Shown one piece after another: positions 8,716 to 15,563 of a DNA stretch of 50,556 bases; the stretch's first letter is position 1; the number at the start of each line of letters is the position of its first letter. Source of the DNA: an uncultured Granulosicoccaceae bacterium (GTDB lineage Bacteria; Pseudomonadota; Gammaproteobacteria; Granulosicoccales; Granulosicoccaceae); contig CALIMV010000125.1 of assembly GCA_938045275.1 (NCBI GenBank), positions 1-50,556 on the forward strand, given 5' to 3'. A program made the translations under genes and the position numbers. The notes below the pieces were generated by a model. The model did no database searches. It saw only the letters and a program-made list of their open reading frames with translations, and had not been told where the DNA came from.

Positions 8716-9927
8716 ATGAAAGATACACTCTCTCAATCCAGCACTGAACATACCGATTTTGCCAGTCAATTACCGGTTGAAAAAACGGTATTTGACCAGG
8801 TAATAGATCGTAAAAACACTGGCAGTTTAAAGTGGGAAAAATACGCTGGTAAAGATGTGCTTCCAATGTGGGTTGCTGATATGGATTTTGCCGTTGCGGA
8901 ACCCATTCAGAACGCTTTGATCGACCGCTTGTCGCACCCTGTTTATGGCTACTCTGTTCAGAGTGATGATTTGAAGCAGACGATCGCTGAGCATCTGAAG
9001 GCGGAGTATGGCTGGACCATTGATACTGACTGGTTGGTTTTTTTACCCGGTGTTGTTACGGGGCTTGCCGTGAGTTGTCGTGCTTTTTGCAAAGACAACG
9101 ACAAAATAATGGTGAATCCACCGATCTATCATCACTTCTACGATTCTCACGAAGGCAAGCGTCAGTCGCTAGTCAAAATACCGCTGCACAAGCAAGGTAC
9201 ACGATGGACTTACGACCTGGATAGCATGCGCGTTGCGTGTGCTAACGACCTGTCCATGATCATGATGTGTACACCTCACAACCCAACCGGCACTGTGTTT
9301 ACGCAGGCGGAGTTGCTACAAGTTGGCAACATGTGTGCTGAGCACGACATGATGATCATTTCCGATGAGATTCACTGTGATCTGGTGATTGATAAAAGTT
9401 CAAAACACATTCCAACAGCGGTTGCGTGTCCTGAACATGCTGATCGAATTGTTACTTTAATGAGCGCCAGTAAAACCTGGAACCTGGCCGGGTTAAATAC
9501 CTCTTTTGCGATAATATCGAATGCGTCGGTGCGTGAACGGTTTGTTAGCGCGTGCCAATCCATTGTGCCGTCAACGCCGCCATTGGCAATGGTTGCGACG
9601 CAAGCCGCATACGCCGCCGGTGGTCCGTGGCGTCAAACTTTGCTTAGCTACCTTTGGGATAACTACAAGATTATTGAGTCGGAGCTGAACACCATTCAAG
9701 GGCTACGCCTTGAACCTCTGCAAGCAACTTATCTTGCCTGGGTGGATGCAACCGATTTAGGCTTGGAAAATACCGCTGCCTATTTTGAACAGCATGGTGT
9801 GGGCTTATCCAGTGGTGAGCAGTTTGGTCAAGCTCAGTATGTGAGAATCAATTTTGCTTGTCCTGCGTCGGTATTGCGAGAAGGGTTGTCAAGAATACGG
9901 TCAGCTGTTGAGGCATTGCCGGGCTGA
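8716..9927 (+). CDS. patB: MalY/PatB-type PLP-dependent cystathionine beta-lyase or aminotransferase
   Basis: Class I/II fold-type I PLP enzyme of the MalY/PatB group, which cleaves cystathionine or cysteine conjugates (C-S beta-lyase). Evidence: N-terminal DRKNTGSLKWEKY and LPMWVADMDFAVAEPI are specific to the group; PHNPTG (187-192), SDEIH (216-220) and the PLP lysine in MSASKTWNLAGLN (K253) follow in order. Length 403 is normal. C-terminal YVRINFACP carries the carboxylate-binding Arg. No maltose-regulon genes are nearby, so the metabolic patB/C-S lyase role is more likely than the MalY regulatory role. It converges on the Nudix gene, with 11 bases between the two ends. Confidence 0.9.
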   Translation: MKDTLSQSSTEHTDFASQLPVEKTVFDQVIDRKNTGSLKWEKYAGKDVLPMWVADMDFAVAEPIQNALIDRLSHPVYGYSVQSDDLKQTIAEHLKAEYGWTIDTDWLVFLPGVVTGLAVSCRAFCKDNDKIMVNPPIYHHFYDSHEGKRQSLVKIPLHKQGTRWTYDLDSMRVACANDLSMIMMCTPHNPTGTVFTQAELLQVGNMCAEHDMMIISDEIHCDLVIDKSSKHIPTAVACPEHADRIVTLMSASKTWNLAGLNTSFAIISNASVRERFVSACQSIVPSTPPLAMVATQAAYAAGGPWRQTLLSYLWDNYKIIESELNTIQGLRLEPLQATYLAWVDATDLGLENTAAYFEQHGVGLSSGEQFGQAQYVRINFACPASVLREGLSRIRSAVEALPG

Positions 9928-9938
9928 TGTGCACATAC

Positions 9939-10577
9939 TTATGCCGGAAGTAGCAATTCGTTGTCGTCCATAGCCTTAAAGAAATTCATGGTCATTCTTG
10001 CTGTAGCGCCCCACAGTGTTTCGCCGTCGAATTCGTTATAAACAATAATAGGATGGCGTAACGCAGACTGTTTGTCCATTTCGCTGCGTGCTCGAAGGGT
10101 GTAGTTGTCAGGGTTATTCAACCAGCAAAGTGGAATAAGAAAAGCTCTGGCGACTTCAGATGTTTCAAGGTTCAGGTTAGACGGCCATTGCATAATGCCA
10201 ACAACTGGCGTTACTCGATAATGGCTAATAGTGTAGTAGTGGCCAAGTTCTGCAATAACCTTTATACGATCTGGCGTTACGCCGATTTCCTCCGTCGTTT
10301 CCCGCAACGCTGTGGCGGTGGCAGATGCATCACTTTCTTCGGTTGCGCCGCCAGGGAAAGCAACTTGACCACTGTGCCGGTCATCTTCATTGGTTGCGCG
10401 ACGAATAAACAGTAGATGCCATTGGTTTGCCGTTTTTACCAATGGCATAAGAACAGCAGCCTGCCGTTGTTTAGCAATATTATTCACATACGCTGAAACA
10501 CCGTCTTCGGTATCTGCATCGCGGTGCAAACCACGAGAATCAGCATTATGCAGTATGGGGAGGTCTTTAACGGTCAT
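9939..10577 (-). CDS. Nudix hydrolase, CoA pyrophosphatase (NudL) type
   Basis: Nudix enzyme predicted to hydrolyse coenzyme A or acyl-CoA into phosphopantetheine and 3',5'-ADP. The stretch LLFIRRATNEDDRHSGQVAFPGG (55-77) is the NuCoA motif that marks this subgroup; the following box ends in LRETTEEIGV (91-100). The box has Asp where the general consensus first Glu stands, a frequent substitution in NudL-like proteins. Total 212 residues. Stands between convergent patB and an upstream acetyltransferase 51 bases away on the same strand, possibly co-transcribed. No gene symbol is assigned because NudL orthology was not tested. Confidence 0.88.
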   Translation of the reverse strand: MTVKDLPILHNADSRGLHRDADTEDGVSAYVNNIAKQRQAAVLMPLVKTANQWHLLFIRRATNEDDRHSGQVAFPGGATEESDASATATALRETTEEIGVTPDRIKVIAELGHYYTISHYRVTPVVGIMQWPSNLNLETSEVARAFLIPLCWLNNPDNYTLRARSEMDKQSALRHPIIVYNEFDGETLWGATARMTMNFFKAMDDNELLLPA

Positions 10578-10628
10578 TGCAGGAAAGTATAGGCTAATCG
10601 ATACAGATTAGTCACTATCTTGATTGGT

Positions 10629-11183
10629 TCAATCATCTGCAGCTAAACGTGCGTATAAGCGAATGTCCCAGAACTGGTCTTTAAACCGTATTCTGGAGCG
10701 TTGTGTGCCTTCATACTGAAATCCGTTGTTGAGTAGTACTTTTTCAGAGGCTTTGTTGCCTTCGGTAGTCCATGCTTGCAAGCGGTTCAATTCCATGTTG
10801 CCATGCGCGTGATCAACCACTGCACGCAAGGCTTCTGTTGCGTATCCGGTGTTCCAGAAGTCAGGGTGTATTTCGTATCCAATGACACCGCAGCTGGCTT
10901 TCTTCTCGATACTGTTGATTCGAACTGAACCGATGGTATCGCTAGTAGAATGTAGTTTTATTATCCATCCAACACCTGTACCGCGAGTATGTAGTTTTGA
11001 CATCCAGCTGACAAAACGTTCGCTGCGTTTTTTGGTTGGATTGTGCGGGACGTCTGAGTATCGAGATATTTCAGAGCAAGACAGGATTTGATGGTAGTCG
11101 TTTGAATCTTGCAGGCTTGGGCACTGTAGCAGTAGTCTCTTGGTTTTAAGCTCAGGAAATGGTGTTGATTTGAGAAATTTCAA
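10629..11183 (-). CDS. GNAT acetyltransferase, RimJ/RimL type
   Basis: Acetyl-CoA-dependent N-acetyltransferase. N-terminal FPELKTKRLLLQCP is the usual opening of the RimJ/RimL-like Acetyltransf_3 group. The core GVIGYEIHPDFWNTGYATEALRAVVDHA (about 113-140) includes the acetyl-CoA pyrophosphate loop, and NRLQAWTTEGNKASEKVLLNNGFQYEG is the conserved C-terminal arm. Substrate unknown; ribosomal-protein, tRNA-ligand or small-molecule acetylation are all possible. The start is TTG: a good GGGGAG sits eight bases upstream and no better ATG exists. Probably first gene ahead of the Nudix hydrolase. Confidence 0.85.
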   Translation of the reverse strand: MKFLKSTPFPELKTKRLLLQCPSLQDSNDYHQILSCSEISRYSDVPHNPTKKRSERFVSWMSKLHTRGTGVGWIIKLHSTSDTIGSVRINSIEKKASCGVIGYEIHPDFWNTGYATEALRAVVDHAHGNMELNRLQAWTTEGNKASEKVLLNNGFQYEGTQRSRIRFKDQFWDIRLYARLAADD

Positions 11184-11228
11184 TGTATGGCTCCCCGTAC
11201 AGGCTCAGTCGATGTTGCTGGACTCTCA

Positions 11229-11260
11229 TTCACTTGTTCTCATTTTCACTTGTTCTCATT
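11229..11260. repeat. Perfect tandem duplication, 16-bp unit
   Basis: TTCACTTGTTCTCATT occurs twice without a gap (11229-11244 and 11245-11260), and part of a third unit (CTCATT) precedes it. It lies in the 240-bp spacer behind the GNAT start. One of five short tandem duplications found between genes in this window. Confidence 0.95.
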
Positions 11261-11424
11261 CGCCTAAACTTATTAGCCAATTTTCTATAGCCTAGCCAAT
11301 GAGTATAGAGTTGAATTTCTTTGTTAGCAAAGCAAAGAAGCTAGTAATTTCTGCACAAATAGTTTCTGTCCTCGGTATCAGTTGAATGTGATTAGCCCAG
11401 AGCTTTGTACTGACTTAAGGGTAT

Positions 11425-11601
11425 TCAAATGAGCCGATTGCGGGTTTTTTTACAGCGGCTACAACGTTCTACAGTCACCAACTTACCAGACTTCACATCA
11501 AACTGTTGTTCTTTGACAATCTTCCATTTATGGTGATTGTTCTTGCACATTATATTCCCGGAACCAGGCTTTTTCTTTTTGAAGGGCAGCACATTGCTCA
11601 T
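11425..11601 (-). CDS. Small zinc-ribbon-like protein
   Basis: Short conserved hypothetical protein, 58 residues from the chosen start. It opens MSNVLPFKKKK and contains CKNNHHKWKIVKE followed by QQFDVKSGKLVTVERCSRCKK; the first Cys, a His and the CxxC suggest a small zinc site. Similar little proteins with the pattern V(I/L)PFK, C-x4-HKW, QFD.K.GKLVT and CxxC are common in gammaproteobacteria. The frame extends 38 codons further upstream, but that part reads into a repeat element (11669-11752), so I start at the Met before SNVLPF. The C-terminal poly-Lys/Arg tail could bind nucleic acid. Function unknown. Confidence 0.7.
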   Translation of the reverse strand: MSNVLPFKKKKPGSGNIMCKNNHHKWKIVKEQQFDVKSGKLVTVERCSRCKKTRNRLI

Positions 11602-11668
11602 CATCAAACTCGCTATTTGAGCGTTTAATTTATTGCGCATTCGTCGTTGCAAGTGCGCGTGGTTAGAA

Positions 11669-11752
11669 GCCATTTCAAGTTCAATGGGGCGCCAAGTCCT
11701 GCTCGCCCAACCCATGCCTTGTCTGAACGCGCGGTCTCAGTATTGAGATGGC
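11669..11752. repeat. MITE-like repeat, short copy
   Basis: Begins GCCATTTCAA and ends TTGAGATGGC, near-perfect terminal inverted repeats of 10 bp. The right arm (AACCCATGCCTTGTC then GAA, and TTGAGATGGC) matches the right arm of a second copy at 33112-33334, and the first 25 bp match at about 18 positions. It seems to be an internally deleted form of the longer copy. It begins two bases beyond the SDR stop codon. No clear target-site duplication is visible. Confidence 0.65.
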
Positions 11753-11754
11753 AT

Positions 11755-12468
11755 CTAGTGATTCTTCTTTTTTACAACGTGTTGCAATGGCCGTACGTTG
11801 ATCTCTTCGAGTACGGCGTTGTCAGGTGAATTCAATATGGTCATTACAGCTGTGGCCACATCGCTGGCCTGCAACGAGTGTTGCCACGCCTCACCGGGTT
11901 CAAACGATAAATCGTTGAAGAACTCAGTTTTAACCATACCTGGATTCACAATGCCAACGTGGCAGTTCGATGATGCGCATTCTGCACGTAAAGACTGTGC
12001 AGCTCCGCGCAGGCCAAACTTTGCTGCGCTGTAGATGCTGCCATAGCGACCGGCTTGTATTGCCGATTCAGATGCAACAAATATCACATCACTGCGATTG
12101 CATTTTTTTATCGTTGGTAACAACGCACGCAATAAAATCAATGGACTTACAAGATTAAGTTGAATGCTCTGTTGTATTTGCATGGCCGAAAAATTTTCAA
12201 GCGCCCCGAACTGGCCTGTGCCAGCATTACACACAACTGCATCAATTGAATTGATTTGATTGTCTGTCGATGTTTTGTCGAGCAAAGATTTAACGAATGG
12301 GGTTATCGAATTGAGATCGGATAGATCGAGCGAGTACTGATGAAGATTGTCTCGTTGCTTGATTTCACTGCGAGACACACCAATTACGCTGTGGCCTTCT
12401 TGCAGCAAAGCTTCTGATATTGCTAGTCCTATACCTTTTGAGTGGCCGGTGACCAGAACTGTTCTCAA
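11755..12468 (-). CDS. Short-chain dehydrogenase/reductase
   Basis: Classical SDR of 237 residues, NAD(P)-dependent. TGHSKGIG (7-14) is the cofactor glycine motif, NAG at 81-83 stabilises the sheet, and the catalytic set is Ser 133, Tyr 146 and Lys 150 (YSAAK). An Arg-containing segment, GVSRSE, after the second strand suggests NADPH preference. The substrate is unknown. TTG start with GAGAG just upstream. It is the last gene of a minus-strand run, 37 bases behind the radical SAM gene; its stop almost touches the right end of the repeat element. Confidence 0.88.
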   Translation of the reverse strand: MRTVLVTGHSKGIGLAISEALLQEGHSVIGVSRSEIKQRDNLHQYSLDLSDLNSITPFVKSLLDKTSTDNQINSIDAVVCNAGTGQFGALENFSAMQIQQSIQLNLVSPLILLRALLPTIKKCNRSDVIFVASESAIQAGRYGSIYSAAKFGLRGAAQSLRAECASSNCHVGIVNPGMVKTEFFNDLSFEPGEAWQHSLQASDVATAVMTILNSPDNAVLEEINVRPLQHVVKKKNH

Positions 12469-12505
12469 AATGCTCTCATGTTAAGTAAACCGTTTGCAAG
12501 CCGTA

Positions 12506-13498
12506 TCAGGTAACGCTTACGCACGGAAAGTACTGCTCTGGAGTAATGTATTCTTGTAGTTGCGTTTCGCAATAGTTTAAAAGATCAGTCTCGGTTTTCT
12601 CGTCGTAGGAGATCATGTTTTCGCGTACATTCATATTGGCGGCGAGTAGTTTTGACTCCGGATAGAGACGAATCATTTTTTTAAAGAACGGCTTGGGTAG
12701 TCGAAAAGGACCCAGGCTCACAGAATGAATGGCAGCTTGATCTAGCTCACTGAATACTTGTTCGAAAAAATTGTTGTAGAGTTTTTCCGCATTGTCAGTT
12801 TTTAATAGTGGATCGAACCTTAATCCAATTCGCCAGCCGTCTTGCTGTAGCGTTTTTAGCGCCGCTAAACGTTTATCCAGGCTTGGCGTTTTATGTTCTT
12901 CCTGAGAAACAATAGGTTCTGGTGACAAGCTGTATGCAACAACGCAGTTATCAATAGCCGGGCGCGTCAGCAGAGTACGAATTTGTGTGCTTTTGGTCCG
13001 AATTTCCAGATTTGCCTTGGGCATCTTGCTGAATGCATCAAGACAATCTGCCATGAAATTTGTCATCGGTTCCAATGCAAGGGAATCGCAATCGTAGCCG
13101 GAAAAAAACCAACTGGGCGTTTGATGACGGTCTGTTGTTTCACGAATGTCTTCGAAGAAGTCGTCGTAGTTAACAAACAGAACGTAGTTGGCAGAACGAT
13201 ACATGCCTTGCAGGTAGCAGTATCGACAATCGTAAATGCAGTTAAGCATGTGCGAGAAATAGTAATTGTTCTTACCACCTATGTGGTAACCAGGCGGGGT
13301 TGCTATCACTCGATTGCCGTGCTTGTTGGCAAGAATAAGGGCTGGATTACTTTTTTGAACTCTGAAATTTTGCCCTGGTGCATTGAACACGTCTGAATAG
13401 CGATTAATCATTATTTGCCGCGCCATCGGGTACCGATCCAGGATTGCCTTGGTGCGAGGCAATTTTAAAATATCCCTTTCTATGTAAATAGTGTCCAT
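12506..13498 (-). CDS. splB: Spore photoproduct lyase-like radical SAM protein
   Basis: Radical SAM enzyme resembling spore photoproduct lyase, which reverses the 5-thyminyl-5,6-dihydrothymine lesion. The cluster motif CxxxCxxC is at C87, C91 and C94. A further Cys at 137 in SGYDCDSLALE has the same offset from the cluster as the H-atom-donor Cys 141 of the Bacillus enzyme (91/95/98/141, a constant shift of four). The two relay tyrosines flanking the last cluster Cys (RYCY) are also kept. Length 330 is close to the spore enzyme. No sporulation gene is seen, so the in vivo lesion is uncertain. Located between a nucleosidase gene (33 bases upstream) and the SDR. Confidence 0.82.
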   Translation of the reverse strand: MDTIYIERDILKLPRTKAILDRYPMARQIMINRYSDVFNAPGQNFRVQKSNPALILANKHGNRVIATPPGYHIGGKNNYYFSHMLNCIYDCRYCYLQGMYRSANYVLFVNYDDFFEDIRETTDRHQTPSWFFSGYDCDSLALEPMTNFMADCLDAFSKMPKANLEIRTKSTQIRTLLTRPAIDNCVVAYSLSPEPIVSQEEHKTPSLDKRLAALKTLQQDGWRIGLRFDPLLKTDNAEKLYNNFFEQVFSELDQAAIHSVSLGPFRLPKPFFKKMIRLYPESKLLAANMNVRENMISYDEKTETDLLNYCETQLQEYITPEQYFPCVSVT

Positions 13499-13531
13499 GG
13501 CGTTGGCTTATATTCAGACTACAGCAAGCGA

Positions 13532-14338
13532 CTAATAACTGAAGCGGGCATTGCTTATCTCCGATGACAGCATTCGGCGAATAGCTTTTGCACTACCTTG
13601 AGATTGCAGTATTTGGTTGCTTGGCAGTTCTCCATAGAGCGCATTGTATCTGTGAAGCAGCTGTTTGAGCGTATTTTGTTCAGTTGCAGTGTAGTGAATG
13701 TGTCTTATTAGTGTCCGAGTTAATGTATTCACCGCTGAATTATCTGGCAGCAGGTCAAAAGGCAATGCCTGAATCATTTTTTCGACCGTCGGAATGGCGC
13801 TCTCGACGTGGCTTGTGGTGGCTTTGGCTGTGACCACCTTGAAGCCTGAGTCTCCGTTGTCAGAAACCGTCTTGATACTATGTATAAACGCCAGATTGAT
13901 CACTTTGCTTGCAGCATTGAAAATCCCGGCCGCCTCCATGTCGAATGCGACGTCTGCGGAATAGTCTTCGGCCGGCTTATCGACGGTAAGCAGCTGTACT
14001 GACCGGGTATCTGGTAGTCGATTTACTGGCGGCAAGTGCGGAAACCACTGTTGTGAGCTAGCCTGGTCCTGAACACCATGGGCCACTAACGTTTGTCCAA
14101 TGGGTTGCTGACAACCAGCGATGCCAACATTAATGACTGCGTTAACATCAGGCAAGACTTGCATCATGGCAGCGGTGCTGGCTGCGGCATTGAGTTTTCC
14201 GGCGCCACATTGCAACAAATACCCGATATCTCCACGGTACAAGCGTAAATGCCGGTGCCCACGAGCCTGCAGTCCGAAATGGGAGATCAGTGGGCGCGCC
14301 TCTGCCGGCAGCGCGGTTATTAGACAAATAGATTGCAT
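13532..14338 (-). CDS. Purine nucleosidase/phosphorylase family protein (MTA/SAH nucleosidase-like)
   Basis: PNP_UDP_1 superfamily protein of 268 residues. The opening ICLITALPAEARPL and VINVGIAGCQ match the MTA/SAH nucleosidase and futalosine hydrolase group; FDMEAAGIFNAAS (132-144) contains the substrate-ribose Glu, and TVSDNGDSG carries the catalytic-type Asp 160. Roughly 85 C-terminal residues extend past the usual nucleosidase core and look helical and basic. It is encoded immediately upstream of the radical SAM gene on the same strand. A role in removing 5'-deoxyadenosine or related by-products is an inference from this pairing. Substrate specificity is not readable from sequence. Confidence 0.75.
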   Translation of the reverse strand: MQSICLITALPAEARPLISHFGLQARGHRHLRLYRGDIGYLLQCGAGKLNAAASTAAMMQVLPDVNAVINVGIAGCQQPIGQTLVAHGVQDQASSQQWFPHLPPVNRLPDTRSVQLLTVDKPAEDYSADVAFDMEAAGIFNAASKVINLAFIHSIKTVSDNGDSGFKVVTAKATTSHVESAIPTVEKMIQALPFDLLPDNSAVNTLTRTLIRHIHYTATEQNTLKQLLHRYNALYGELPSNQILQSQGSAKAIRRMLSSEISNARFSY

Positions 14339-14487
14339 AGGTGCATTGTAACTCTTTGGTGCGTCGGGGCGTGGCTAGCCCAATGGATAGCCTGTAGTAA
14401 AGCATATGTAACCAGATCAATCAGTGTTCTGGCTATGGGTATCTACCCGGGCCACAGGATTGTGAGCTATTGCGCAGTTTATGCAGG

Positions 14488-15519
14488 TTATGGTGTTTGT
14501 TCTGTCATCCACCGATCTATTAAAAAACGGGCTATTGAGTCTTGTCGAGGCAGTTGTAATTCGTAATTTTGATCGCCCCAGGTACCGAAAGTTCGCAGTT
14601 GTTCAACGCTGAACCAGCGTGCGTCCTCCAGTTCATCCGGGTCGCAGGTTATGTCTGAGCTGGTGGCCGTGGCTTCAAATCCGAGCATGATAGAGCGTGG
14701 AAATGGCCATGGCTGTGAGGCAATGTAGCGAACGTTTTCGGTGCGGATATTGGCTTCTTCCAATACTTCTCTCTGCACCGCCTGTTCAAGGCTTTCGCCT
14801 GTTTCCACAAAGCCTGCCAGGGTGGAGAACACGCCTGGTGGCCATTGCTTGTTTCGACCAAGCAGGCACAACGCAGGCGAATTGCCTGAGGCAGGCCGGG
14901 TAACCAGCATGATAACTGCGGGGTCGGTTCGGGGGAATGTCTGGTAATTGCAGTCGCTATTGCCGCAACACTTAATGTGGCCGGCGTTAATACTGTGCAA
15001 GGCGTAACCGCAGCGGACGCAGTATTGGGCGTTGTCGTGCCAATGACTCAATCCGCGTGCGTAGGCCATCAGCGCACCTTCGTTCTTGCTGAACAAAGAT
15101 GGGCCGATAACGCGTAAATCATCGAATCGGATATTGTTGTATTGCGAATAGGCGGTTTGCGCAAGCGACAGCCATGCGCTTAAATCTTGCTCGGCGGTGC
15201 TGGATATGCTTTGCGCAAATATCGGTCGCTTATCGTCCAGCCCCAAAAAAATATTTGTATTGGTGGTTACCGGACAGTCGTTGGTGGCTATGCTGAGCAT
15301 GCACGGCGCCGAATTGTCATCCTCGCCGACCAGAAGTTTGCCGCGCCATACTGGCAACAAAAGTGCGTTTTCGGCTTCATATAATCGGCTTTGTTCAGCT
15401 TCATCTTTGCGAAGATGATCTGCTCGGTCGAGTTTTGTGTGTGTATAGAACATGTCCAAGTGACTGCCGATTGAATCCATTGCAGTATAACGATGATTTG
15501 AGGCACTATTCGCATTCAC
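14488..15519 (-). CDS. nudC: NAD(H) pyrophosphatase / RNA deNADding Nudix enzyme
   Basis: Hydrolyses NADH to NMNH and AMP and removes NAD caps from RNA. All family parts are present: a zinc ribbon with CVRC (167-170) and a second cysteine group at 184-190, FPRTDPAVIML, the Nudix box GFVETGESLEQAVQREVLEEA (236-256) and the NudC-specific SQPWPFPRS (268-276). The N-terminal domain is divergent, as is usual. The frame starts at GTG; internal ATGs at codons 14 and 23 are alternatives and no ribosome site decides between them. Divergent from the GH31 gene with 44 bases between the starts. Confidence 0.93.
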   Translation of the reverse strand: MNANSASNHRYTAMDSIGSHLDMFYTHTKLDRADHLRKDEAEQSRLYEAENALLLPVWRGKLLVGEDDNSAPCMLSIATNDCPVTTNTNIFLGLDDKRPIFAQSISSTAEQDLSAWLSLAQTAYSQYNNIRFDDLRVIGPSLFSKNEGALMAYARGLSHWHDNAQYCVRCGYALHSINAGHIKCCGNSDCNYQTFPRTDPAVIMLVTRPASGNSPALCLLGRNKQWPPGVFSTLAGFVETGESLEQAVQREVLEEANIRTENVRYIASQPWPFPRSIMLGFEATATSSDITCDPDELEDARWFSVEQLRTFGTWGDQNYELQLPRQDSIARFLIDRWMTEQTP

Positions 15520-15563
15520 GGCTAATTCGTTTTGCAGCGTCGCACGGCAGAGATAAGCGCTAT

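Noticed and set aside
15363-15563. N-terminal extension of the GH31 frame into nudC
   Set aside because: It overlaps the well-supported coding region of nudC on the other strand, and the extra residues resemble no glycosidase domain.
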